64,000 bases of DNA from Anseranas semipalmata. Its lineage: Eukaryota; Chordata; Aves; Anseriformes; Anseranatidae. Below are positions 12,801 to 24,717 of this stretch, piece by piece. The notes under the pieces are model-generated. The model saw nothing but the letters and a program-made list of their open reading frames with translations, did no database searches and was not told where the DNA came from. The stretch lies in assembly GCA_013399115.1 (NCBI GenBank), contig VXAA01000927.1, positions 180,138-244,137 of the forward strand, given 5' to 3'. Position 1 is the stretch's first letter. Every line of letters begins with the position of its first letter. Both the position numbers and the translations under genes were made by a program.

Positions 12801-15800
12801 TGAAATAAAGACAATCTATCTTTGATGCTCAAAAGAGGACAAAAAAGACTAAAGCTCATCATGAATCTTACTGATAGAATGTTATTAATTCTGCATGCTG
12901 ATGCTCACAAGTTCCTGCCATCCTCCTGCCTCCCACTATCTCCATCTTTTGTTTTTTAAATCCGTGGAAGGTTTTTCAGACAACTCCAATGTCAGTAAGC
13001 TTCACATTACTTTACCAAATGGTAGGGATTAGGTAAAAATTAGCTGAAATGCTACACATTGGAGAGATCTGTGTTTACATTCTTGATATGAATTAGCATA
13101 TTGTCCTGTTTGAAACTCCAGTAAGTTTATAGTAAATTAAGTAATCCTAATGTTTATATGGTTGGACTATTCTCGTGACTCTCCAGCTGTTTTACTTCAC
13201 TGCTTTACATTCTGCCAGGTTGTGTATAAGTGTGTCCTCTGCTCCACCGTCAGAGTGAATAGATGGATGCAAACAGATAGATGAAGAAACGAATGGATGT
13301 TGTTTTTCAGGTGAAATACAGCCTGGGTCAATTCACTGGCAATTGCACGCTCCTGAAGTTAGTCTGTAGCTGACACTACTGCATTATTCCACCATGTAGT
13401 GCTCTTGGAAAGAGGTCTGTGGCTGACCATGTATCATTGGCTCTTTGAACACTTTAAACCATAGTCAAAAGGATGCCAGTGCAAGGTCACTACTGGGATG
13501 TAACACTAGATCAAAAGTATTCGTAAGAAAGAAAACGCCAAAGTCTAGGCTCGGGTAGTTATGCTGTCTGTCCCTAGTGCGTTCTTCTGCATAGCATGTG
13601 GTAGCTGGAGGTGGGCAAGCCATACTTTGTGACAGAGACTGCAAAAATAACAGTTGTTCAGGAACTTGCATGTTCATAGTAAAGGGCTGCCTGAAAGCTG
13701 AGGAGTTCTTTGCAGTGCAAGCGGCCAGCTGGATGCAGAAGATGAAGGGGGACCTGAACTCATGGCCTTGCTATTTTGAGATCAGCTGGGTTCCTGCATG
13801 AAAACCTTTCAGAAGGTTCTTCAGTTGGTAAGCATTTATCTTCTGACCCATTTCTTTTCCTTGCACTACAAATAATTGGCACTGTACACCGACACGCAAC
13901 CAGTGTCTCATCCTCTGTATGTGCACAGGGTATTTGGCAGATGTGAGCTGTCCAGGCAGGGTCCTTATCTCTGCATTTGGGAAGATTTGTTAAGAAATAC
14001 AGTCTTGCACTATTCCCTCCCAGATTGTCATCAACTCCTTCCTTCTTGTACCTGTCTTTAGGTCCCTTTCACCATTCATTTAAAATGGTGCCTGCTCTAC
14101 TGTGCTGTTTCACAACAGCAAATCTGAAGCACCGGGAATCTCTCATTTTACCATAACCACCATTCATTTCCAGTGACTTCCACTTGCTGTTGTCCTGCTC
14201 ACAAGCCTACTTTCCCAAGCTCTGTGCCAGTCTTGTCCTGCACATGAGATGTGAAAGAGAAAATTACTTATTAAAGTGTCTTTGTTGGATGTTAGTGTGG
14301 CACAGAAAAAGAACAGAATCTTTATTGTACTACATGCCAGAGGACAGTCAGTTGTACAAAGCGCGGGGGGTGGGGGAGTGTTACACATACAAACACTTTG
14401 AAAATACACTTTGAAATTGGAGGTATGGTGTTTGAACTAAAGTATCCTAGATATTTTGTTTTTCAGGACAAAACGTAGCAATTTAAGAGTAAACAATATT
14501 TGTGAAAGTATATATGCCAATGATATTAGCCCTCACTATACTGAGAATTCTGAAGGATGACTTTATTCACTTGATTTCAGTGGAACTGTGTGCTTGTGGA
14601 GTATAGATAATAGCAAGTCAGGGAAAGTACTCGGAGGTAATGTTTCAAAGCAGTGCCACCTAATGGTACGTTTCAGAATAGGAACGTGTAGCCTCCCACT
14701 CACACAAAACATCGTGTGTACATAGCTGGGCTCTCTAACTTCCTTAAATAGCCACCTTCTGTGTTTCCTGATCACAGGGTGATGACCTATACCTATCCCT
14801 ATTAGGACTAACTGTGGGGGAACAAATGCAATTATTAGCCTGCTTCTCAAAGAACAGCCCTTCCCACTTTACAATTAAACATCACATGGGCAAAAACTCC
14901 TGCCCCTAGGTCTCTCCTTCCCAGACTGCTTGCAGAGGCGCATGTGCAATTACTGTTTAGGACTCCAATTTCTGCTGGGACATTTCCCTCCAACCCAGTG
15001 TCACAACCTATAAGCCAAAATCACTTGACTGACAGTCTACAGCAGCCAACTACTTGCTGCAGAAGTTCTAGGAAAACAAGATGTTTTGTTGTGCTAAGGG
15101 CCTAAGGTGAAGAGGGAAGGAACAAGATGGAAAATAACTTGCCCTCCACAAAGTTTTGCTGTACAGGAAAGCAGCTGTAAGGCTGGCTTCCTGAAAGTGA
15201 GGTCTTCAGGCTGTAGAAACTGAATGAACAACTACTTTTCCCCCCACCTTCTGCAGGGTCTGTACTGAGCCACTAGGTACTATGGGAGTTCTCAGCCCAA
15301 CAATGCCTAGCAAATTTAGGGCAGTAGAAAAGAAGAGTGCAAAAAAACCTACCAGTGTTCTCCCACCAAGATTGGTGGTCAGAAGTGGGGGTAGTTTCTG
15401 CAGCTGAGATAGAGGAGGATGGAGAGGCAGCTTGCAAGCTGAAGAAAGAACTGCTCTGATCAGGGTGCCAGCCAGAAGCTGGTAATATCAGAGACAGAAA
15501 GGTACCTTACAAAGCCTAGGAAGGGAGTGTTACTGGAAAAGCATGCTCCACGAACATTTCTCCTCCTCCTCTTCCAAAAAAGCACACAGACTTAAGCGGC
15601 CTTAAAGATCTCTAGCTCTTCAGCAGGGGAACCTGATGCTCTTGACTTCAGCATTTCCAAAAGGTAACTAAACACACATCACCACAGGCTACACTTTCAT
15701 CCTGAACACTGTGTGAACAAATAGTAAAAATGCTAACAGATTAAAGTAGTACTTGACTGGTGTTCTTCTTGTCCTTTACTTTGGTTTCTGCATTCTGCTC

Positions 15801-18780
15801 ATCTTTAATGTCTGCGCCTATATTTGTCCTTCTATAAAACCAAAAAAACCCTCTATTTTATGTTTAGTATACCTTTCTGAATAATGCTTCCATAGGAAAG
15901 TATTTCCAAAGCAGTTCTAACATAATGGTGAATTATTATGGCAACCCCTTGCTTACTCATGACAGAGTGTCCCTAATGCATGCTCTGCTGTCATCCTGCA
16001 CCTGCTCAGGCAACAGTCATGCAGCTTCTTCCTGTGATCCAGCTGGGACAGGGAAAGTTTTCCCAACTCCGGGTGCAGTGTGTAAACAATAAAAACAGGA
16101 TGTTGTTAAAGTCCGGGGTAGTAGACAGTGAAACAAACCTTGTTTTTCTCATTTAGCAGAGGTATGTAAATGGTGGCAGATTTAGGATTACAGACCTTTC
16201 TGGATCATTCCTTGTAAAATAGTGATAGATGCCCCCATGAAACATAATGGAAAACGCTCTTTTCAGCTGAGTGCTTAAGAAGTCTGATGCCAGAGGTAAA
16301 GAGTAGGGGGACAGTTTCTGTTGGTTACCCTGATAAAATTCTGGTATATGTGGGAGTCATCAGTAGCCTTTCATTACTTGTGTTGACACCATTTTCTTGA
16401 TAGCTGCAGCCCATATTCATCACACCTACCCCTGCACTCCTGTCATTCACACCACAGTAAATAGTCACTGACTGGGCAAGAGCAGGAGGAAAGGTTTTAA
16501 AGTGTTGCAGCCCGGCTGCTCACCAGTGCCTAGATCCCCGATCCTTAGGCAACATGGGTTCACAGGCCTGGATGTGATGCAGCACCAGAGGAAGATGATC
16601 TTAGAAAAATCCTTACAGAAGAAACTGGTCTTCTTGTTCTCTTCCTGCTCTTGTTCCAGTTTCTGGCAGGACTAGCTGCTGCCAGGATGCCAAAAGCTTG
16701 TCAAAGCTGTTTGGTTATGTGGCTGCACTGAGTTCTCTGAGAAGCCAATTGCGAATTGACATATGCTCATGTGTTAATTACAGCTACTGGTACAGCTTGG
16801 AGACCTCTTTTGCCTGCAGTAGCCATAACAGCTTGTATAGTTCTGGTTAGCCTGAGAGAGAATGGTCACTGAATTACATGAGAAAAGTCCTGGGGACACT
16901 TTAATTAAATCCTAGGTTTAAAAGTAGCAGTTTCTTCCAACAGCCACAATGCATAAGGCCCAGAAGGGGGATTAAGGAAGATGGGATTCCTAGCCACCCT
17001 GCTGAATGCATAGGAAATCCATTTCATGTGGAAATTACTATCTGAACTGGAATGAGAAGCAGCACAGGGCTGTGGCTGGAGCAGCTGGGACTCACGTTAA
17101 ACCATTGCTGCAGTGCTGCTCAGTGCCATTTATCAACCGGCACCACCACTGTTCTCGGGGTCGACCCGCCATCGTTTGCAATGTGGGTAAAATAAAACAC
17201 AAGCCACTAGCTGGGCTTTGCCTAGCCTCTTTCTGTTAGACCAGTTCATTCGTATACAGTCCTTTCTTCTTCCTTGGAGGTGCACTGACTACACAGCAGC
17301 TTCACCAGGCACTGTGCAAAGATGGGCAGCAGGACTGCTAAATTCCCTCAGATTCCAGCAACAGTCCCATTTATTGTGGATGACAGTACAGCTTAAAAAT
17401 AAATACCTCATCATGAATATTAGCCTAAATATAGCTCCTGTTATGAATGTAGCTTGTTCACAAAGGTGTGTGTGTTAAGTGTTGTGGCTACAGAGAACAC
17501 TGTGAAGTCAACAGGCTGTAAATTGACTTTCTTTGACCATTAAAGGAAAACATTAAGTTGTTCCTGAGCAGGGGATCTAATGAAACTCAGTTTCCTATGG
17601 TCTTGAGCACATTCACTTGTAGACTTTTAAAAATTAAATTATACTATTATTTTCTGTTCTCACCACATACCCTATAAAATTCTCATCTTTTCTCCTACAG
17701 CCTTTCTTCTGCCAAATATTTTGATAGCTACATGCAAGCTGCCTCATTTGACTCATTTGGCCAACAGAATCAAAACCTTGGCCTTCCCTTGCTCTAGTTT
17801 TACAAAACACACACAAAGCTCATCAAGTTTGAGATCTCTTGTATCTGTCTGATTGGTCTGAAACCAACATTAAAAGTTTACTACAGACATACACAGACTG
17901 ATGCTGGCAATCTGGATTCCATAGGGAAATAAGCCAGCTAAGGCAAGTCAAGAATATGGGAATTAAAACCAATGGAAGGTAGAAATGAAAATGAGGAAAG
18001 TAAGGAGATGTAAGGAAACAGTCCGGAAATGAAGGTCATGCTACTCTAGCTGCCTTGTAAGAGCACCTGAAACTTCACTGCCTTCCATGATTTAGGGAGT
18101 ATTGCAAACTTTGCTTGTGAATGTCTTGATTCATTTACTGGGGTCATGTTCTGCTTGGGAATAAAATGTTACGGCTTTGCTGACAGCAGTTTCACACTAG
18201 CACATTGCTGAACACCAGCTGAGGGGCAGTGCATTTTGAAACAATTTTGCAATGTACCTGGAATTGTGTATTTCCTGGATCACTTCAAAAGAACTGTACT
18301 ACTCTGCCGCCGGGCATCCATAGCAACTTTAATATACAGTACTGATTCAGCAGGCCTTTTTATAATTTACTTTTTTGCTTGATGTTTTTTCTATATAGTT
18401 AATATTTCTCTGTTATTGTAATAAACATTTTTTTAATCGAATAGTGATTGTATCTGTTATAAAAAAGATTTATCCTAAATGAGGGAACTCACTGACAAGT
18501 AACTTTACATGTTTATCTGTGCCCTTGACATAATCTTTCAACAACATTATCTGTTCATAACGTATATTCTCATTTGGATGCATGATGGGTTTATGGGTGT
18601 CATACAAACTATTAGATATCAAAATGATGTATGTCTAGGGAATTAAGTAACTGCAATGCTGGAGAAGTTTCCAATAGATAATTTCAGTCCAGATTCAGGT
18701 GAGTTGTAGATACATATGGTAGGTCATACAAAAATTGTAAGATATCTGAGTTCACCAGGCTTCTCTTGAAGTAAATGCGT
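9831..18780. other. Intron-like sequence, no supported gene
   Basis: AT-rich and stop-dense. It contains a T14 run at 10848-10861, a T11 run at 12690-12700 directly followed by 'ag' (acceptor-like), and a TATAAAAAGG at 11761. From about 14,850 to 17,000 no open frame of 60 codons exists on either strand. That stretch is also more purine-rich on the plus strand than its surroundings, but I cannot assign it to a repeat family. Confidence 0.55.
11761..11770 (+). promoter_or_regulatory. TATA-box-like motif TATAAAAAGG
   Basis: This is a near-ideal TATA box with a GC-rich flank (ggggc). It could position transcription near 11,790, but no exon, CpG enrichment or open frame follows, and an isolated TATA match is expected by chance in AT-rich DNA of this length. 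Confidence 0.12.
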
Positions 18781-18791
18781 AGCCATATAGG

Positions 18792-18816
18792 ACCTGTGAC
18801 TCACAGGTATATAAGG
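18792..18816 (+). promoter_or_regulatory. 8-bp perfect inverted repeat with AP-1 core, abutting a TATA-like box
   Basis: ACCTGTGA-C-TCACAGGT (18792-18808) is a perfect palindrome around a single C and contains the AP-1/CREB-type core TGACTCA (18797-18803). It runs directly into TATATAAGG (18808-18816). The pairing of an activator-type site with a TATA-like element resembles a compact inducible promoter or an LTR-type promoter. I see no LTR ends or coding exon next to it, so function is inference. Confidence 0.25.
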
Positions 18817-21800
18817 CTGATCGTGTTCAGCAGCATGTATATGTTTGCATTTATGCACTCTCACTCTTTGCATTATTGAATAAATGGAATGGCTTTACTC
18901 TTCCCTTTCTTTATAAGAAAGGGGTTTAAGTTTTAGGAAAAAAGCTGACTTTGAAAAAATGAGTAAATTCTCATTAAAAGCATGTGATATTAATGGAGTA
19001 ACTGTTATAGCTTTGTTTTGGAGTCTCATTTGACTTCTTAGCATTTTTAGTGTGTAAATTCATTTTGTTATATATATTTTAGAGACAGCAGTTATTAGTT
19101 TGACTTCTTTTTTCGTAAACACATTTTACAGGGTGGACAGAAGATCAGTTTTGTAAAGTATTTCTTACCTTGAATATTATGTTGCTGAATTTGAGAAACA
19201 AAGAAACAAGCTTTTCAAAGACTGCCAGGTTCCTTAATGTTAGATATGAAAAAAGACATTTAGAAAGGATTAATAGTTGTATGAATAGATAAAGTGTTTT
19301 TTGGCTTGTTTCTGAAGACACGTTTCAGAGGCTGTGCAGCTGGCCTTGGCCAGGCTCACGAGTGCTCACAGGTCTAGCGAGACTCATGCCATCAGCAGGT
19401 CATCGCTGGTGACTGCTCTGTGGTGCATTTCCACAAAGAGTCTTCTGGTTCTCTTACATCTTTCCCTTCCTCTCCCTAATTTTCTTACCTCAAAAACAGT
19501 AGTTCTTTTTTTGTCACTCTTGTTTGTTTTAACCTTCCCTGGCACGTATGGTTTCAGGTGTGAAGTGGTAACATGCTAGTTTTCAAACCCTTCCATTGGT
19601 ATTCATGGCTGGATTTAAAGACATGCTGATCTTTAGTTGCCTCCAACAGTATCTGCAGGTTTATAGCATCTCTGATTTTCACACCATGAATGTTTGCTTA
19701 CACTTTGCATACAAGATCTCCCTGCTATATGTGTAGTTGAATATTGTTTTATTTTTCTACATTAGAAAACCTCTCAGCTTTGTTCAAGATAAGAAGATTG
19801 AAAACCATGCTGTGTCTTGCTAGTGTTTTTTGCATCTGTTAGAGCATTGTTATTTGTGACACCTATACTATGATCTGCTTCTAGCCTATTGCACCACTGG
19901 TAAATATTCATGGCGTATTTTTATACTGTTTATTTTTAATGCATTCAAAGCCTTTGTATTGTTCTCACATTTTTAGCAAAGAAAGAGTTTTTTTAGAAAA
20001 TTGTGTCATAAAAAGAATCAAGATGCCTTTCTCTCCCTTCTTGCTTCACAGATGTACAAATACGCAAAATTTGTGCACAGTGATTAAGCATGCAGTGCAC
20101 AGAATGATGTACTGTAGCTGCTTCTCATGTGAGTACATTTTGTTTCAGTTACACTGTTTGCTGTATCCCCTGGAAAATTATTACAGATACTGCAAACTGT
20201 ATGGAAAAAGCAGTGCTGCTAAAAAGCATGGGGTAATTACTGTTATGTAGGACTTCATGCTTGCCTGGATCCCACTGCAGGATCAATGTGTGATGTTGGT
20301 GTGAACTCGGGTGAGAAGCTCAGCCTGTGAAGTGGAAGTGGCAGGCTTAGTGGCCTAAGATGCAATATAAAGCTTTGTCTTTCAGTTTGTTTTTCTAAGC
20401 TCTGCAGTAAATGCTACTGCTTGAATACTCTCCACTTGATTTCCTTTCTTAGAGGCTCTGCCATGCTCAGCAGGAGTGCATCAGAACTGAGATCTTTCAG
20501 TAGCTGAGCTTTCAGCCTCCTGTTCTGTTGTGTCCTTCTAATGCAGCACTGCAAGAGAAAAATAATTATTTATGAGAGATCATACTAGGAGCTAGACTTC
20601 CTGCAAGAGACTGGTTAACCCTATCTCCTTGCAGAAACCAAACATATCTTTGCCTGCATCCTAAATTCCTTTTGTACAGAATGACTTTAAGCTGCCACAA
20701 GCTCTCAATCTGCTGATGCAGTCAGTCTGTACACTTGGTTTTCAGAGGTTTAGGTTTTGTGCAGATGTTACTCTCCAAATCCAGAGCTTACAAGAAAGCC
20801 ATGAGGTACCCAGTGACTTCAGTGGGCTCTGGGTTCTAACTTAACTGATGCCTTTCAGAGGACCAAAAGATTAGGAAGAGTTTTGAAATAGGTAAATCAG
20901 CAGGATCTCTATGCAAGGTACTACATGTGAATCACAATCTTCACCTATTCTGAGTGTTACTGCCTCCCCTCAGATTAAGAGATGTGATTTCATACCAAAA
21001 CTAGTCTGCGGTGTGAGAATGTAACACAGCTTTCTGCTTTCTATATGGCTATATATAGCATACATAATGTGTAAACATACATACAATTTCAGTAAGACCT
21101 TGGTTACTCAATCAGCTACTGAAGTCAAATAGAGTATTTTTTCTGCTGTCTCTAACATGGTTTTGGATCAACCCTTTACAAGGGTCAACAGTTCAGGGTT
21201 GTCCTAGGGGAAAATTCCTTGTTAATGGGGGTGTGTAGCCCAGCCCAAATTTATGGCCCCGAGAGCAGGAACACCAACAAGAGAGACGATCCACAGCCTT
21301 CACAGGAAGGGATTATTTCCAATCACACGTTGGCAAATCCCTGTGTAGGAAGAGACATTCAAGGGATCTCAGAAGATGTTCAGCCCTACAATATAACCAG
21401 TGGTTGTTGAGAGGATTGGGCTTTCTCCAGGCTGCAGCAGCTGGGAGCTGGGAGCATGGCTCCAGACGCACTCTGGGGCAGGAGAGGCTGCTGGAGGCCA
21501 GGAGGAAGGAGCAGGGAGTCCTCCTGGCTGACCTTCGGGGCCAGTGCGTGGTTGTGCCTCCCACAACTACAGTCAGTTCTAGCAGGTGCTGCATCTTGCT
21601 GGCCAGAAAATCTCACTTGCTCAGGCTCCTGCCACGTTTCCAGCCCGCCTCGGCTCACCACGTTGCTTTTACCAGCACTCGCTGGGCCTGTCCTCTGGGA
21701 AGGATGGTAGTATTCAGAGAGGTGTGAATACAGATTTAAAAATGCCACAAACTTGTAAACTCATATGGTATTTATTTTGTAAAAATAACAGAATCGTGTT

Positions 21801-22260
21801 TTTTTGATACAACAAGTATACACAGATGAGAAACCCGTGTATTGTGCTTGTAAAGGGGGACTAGAAGGTAACTTCTCCCACTGTTACCATCTCTCTATGT
21901 CAGATTTGGCATGTCAGTGAGCTATCACCCCTGTTTTGTCCTTTTGCATAGGTCCTGAGATCAGTAAGGCAGCAAATATTTGTTTTATTCTTGCTTGAAG
22001 ACTTCTCTGGTAGCACAGAAAAAAACCAAAGGTTTATGGGGAAATGCAGTGCCATTCTGCAGTTTTGGCAGTGGGATTTCATTGCATTCTTATGGCAGTT
22101 TCAGCTCTGGACTGTTCAGGTCCATGTAGAGACCTCCAATACCAAGGCTGTGTGAATAAGATTCAGATCTGTCTCCCTGTAAGCAGCAAGCCTGGCGGTG
22201 AGATGTGAGCCCAGTTCTGTGTTTTTTCCCCAGTGTTTGGTGACAGCTTGGGCCCTGGTT
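18817..22260. other. Intron-like sequence, no supported gene
   Basis: AT-rich to 21.2 kb, then gradually GC-richer from 21.4 kb towards the CpG island at 22.3 kb. Open frames near 21.31-21.75 kb overlap on both strands and carry no recognisable motif. No RNA gene or repeat family was identified. Confidence 0.55.
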
Positions 22261-22267
22261 TTATTTG

Positions 22268-22508
22268 CTCCTCCGAACTCACTCGCTGAAGACCGCAGCC
22301 AGGATTTCCCACCGCTCGGCCTGTGCATTTCAGCCAGCCACGGGGAACGCAGCAGCTGCGTGGGCAGCCGTGCCGAGGCCCACCAGGCCCAGCTGTGCGA
22401 CAGACGCCGTGCACGCACTGCATGGCCCCATCGACGCCGGGCCCCATGGCCTGGGCCGCGTCTGGCCCCCGTGGCTTTATGGCGGTGCCCGGGGCTGCGA
22501 GGGGAGGC
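22268..22508. promoter_or_regulatory. Internal (orphan) CpG island
   Basis: Twenty-three CpGs can be counted between 22,274 and 22,500, in sequence of roughly two-thirds GC, giving an observed/expected ratio near 0.8. The kilobases on either side are CpG-poor. This is the only segment away from the window start with island-level CpG density over more than 200 bases. Frames are open on both strands through it (184 codons on minus, 129-134 on plus), but the translations are arginine/alanine/proline-rich without domains, as expected from stop depletion. It may be an alternative promoter, an enhancer-associated island or the promoter of an unannotated non-coding RNA. Unmethylated status cannot be seen from sequence. 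Confidence 0.6.
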
Positions 22509-24688
22509 CACTGGGATCTCCCACCTTGGCAGCAGCTGTCGCCCACACTCACTGAGGCCCAGGGCTGGGAATGGGCCTTTTCTGAGCATCACCACGCTGT
22601 GACTCCCAGGAAGCCATTTCAGTCTTCTGTGCGTTGTCTGCTCCCCCTCCTGTGCAAAGGAGAGTGTCATTTAATTGGTTTTGCAGTGTATTTTGATGTC
22701 CTTAAACATTAAACAATCTACAGAAATGAAAGAAGTTCTGTTTATATTTAGCTACAGCTGAAAGCCTAACCAGTCATTTGAGTTTCGTTTGTGGTGCAAA
22801 ATTGCTGGTGTTTTGTTGCAGGGCCAAAAGTATGAGAACATAAAACTCTCAAGATCAGCCAGTTTGAAGAAGATTTAGTTTGTTTTGAACAGTATGCATC
22901 TTGAGAAACCTTTGTTGACTAGGGTTTGTTTTGAACCAGTCTCTTCAAGTTTTGTATCTAATCTCACCTTAAAAGCACAAGGTTAAATAATTCTTTACAC
23001 CTGTTCTTGGAGGTCAAGAGAGGCTGCTTTGCAGTTGCTGTTTGATCTGACTTCAAGGTCTGCCAGCTTGCAAACAGAGTTATTTTTTTTTCTATCTCTG
23101 CTGAGGAGTCATGTGAAGTTTTTTTTTCAGCTGTTGTTGCTTCATTTGAACAAAATAGCAACAAAACCTTCAGGTACAGCACTCCTTTCTGGAAAAGTGT
23201 TCAAAGTCTGTTGCATTATCAAGTAAATAAGCACCTAGCAACAGATTGCTTAGGATACGTGTGGATTTGATGCGATTCAGTAATAAACAACTCAGCGATA
23301 TGTACGTTGCCAAATGTTTTTTCTGCACTACAGGACAGCAGGTCTAGCTCAGGATCTGAGCCCTTTGATTTATGTATCTATTTTTTTTGTGAGTCACAGG
23401 TGGATAGTGATTTTAATTTCAACCTATTATTTCCTATAGCTAGTGAGGTTTCTGCATGGTCTGAAAAGAGGAGGATCCCACCAAATTAAAGTGTTCTATG
23501 GTTGCATATGCAATGCAAAAGTAGAGCTAGGTGGTGAAATGTGCAGAGCCAAGTTGGGTGCTAATGGGTAACCACCAGTTGGCTCAAAGGGGAGGGCCTG
23601 GTCGATCTCTTTGCATCGATAATTAAGGATTCAGGATCTTGAGAAGGCCAAAAGCTAGAAAAGGGCTAGAAAGGTGTAGAAAATTCCTCCCTTCCCTCCT
23701 TTTTTTCTTTTGGCTGAAGCCTCCACTACAATCAGTGGCAGTGAACTGTCCACATCGGGAGGTGTGATTGCTGGGCTTGGTTGAGGATGCAGATCCGACA
23801 GGAGGGAGGTCTGCAAGCTGAGCCCAGCCTTGCCCCTCCATCACCCCAGGCTCTGGAGGGGTTTCACAGCTGCTCTGCCTGCCCAAGCAGGAGCAGGAGC
23901 AGCCTCCATGCCTGGAGGAGGGCTGGGAGGCTACGCACATTAGTGTTGGAAAAGGCCTATGAGATGCCATAGAAATCAAAATACCATTTGTTGTCTTACC
24001 CATCAGAACAATTCACAGCAAATACTTCCTTTTGAAGAGGACAGCAATTTATTTGAAGATGCAGTTCACAGTTGTGTTCCTAGTGTGTTGCTGAAAAGAC
24101 TTGCTTGTTCCTGTTGTGATATTTCTAAGAGTGATTTGGCAAATGAGAAAGGGGAAGCTCTGAAAGTGGCTGTATAAAAATTGCGTCAAAGCCGTAAAAT
24201 AAATTGAAAACCAGACAGGCCATGGTATTCTTTGTTAATATCTTTTGCTCCAGTGAACTTAAAAGTTGCTGCAACTATGGCAAGTAAAAGTCAAATTGTA
24301 AGTGTGATATTTGTTTGTCTTTAACAAGGTGGTTCATTCCCACATGGTGGCTGAGAGTAGCTGAAGCATTTTATTTCCTCTGTACTGTATGACTTAAATA
24401 GCCTTTTTTTGATAGTAAAGGGATTAGCTTCTATTTGAATATTTATCTTGGGTCTGTTTATCAAGTTTGTTATATTAAATGATCTGAAGGAAACAGCTAA
24501 AAACCCTGAAGATACAGCACAGTATTCAACACAAATATTAGGAAGAAAATGAAGTTGCAGCATGTACCTCAGCATGTTTTTTTTATACTAGATGAAATGT
24601 TATGTGTGTTTACAAGTGCAGGAACTAGTTTTACAAGACATGCAAGATTATTAGTCCTCACTACAGGGCCAAGTACAAACATAAATTT

Positions 24689-24717
24689 GGGGGAAAGGAA
24701 AGGGAAGGGGGACTGGG
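24689..24717 (+). other. Putative G-quadruplex motif
   Basis: Four G-runs of three or more (24689-24693, 24702-24704, 24707-24711, 24715-24717) are separated by loops of 8, 2 and 3 bases. The classical G3+N1-7 pattern is met except for the first 8-base loop. It is flanked by purine-rich sequence. Confidence 0.4.

Noticed and set aside
19174..19189. Possible 16-nt minus-strand microexon between a good pyrimidine-tract acceptor and TTCAAG/gtaaga
   Set aside because: Microexons cannot be supported from sequence alone; chance pairing of AG and GT sites is likely.
22116..22670. 184-codon minus-strand open frame, with 129-134-codon frames on plus
   Set aside because: They lie across a CpG island, where stop codons are depleted. 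The translations are R/A/P/G-rich without domains and frames on both strands are open at once.
23945..23980. CR1-like 'gttggaaaaggcc' followed by 'gatgccatag'
   Set aside because: The match is too short and broken to separate from chance.
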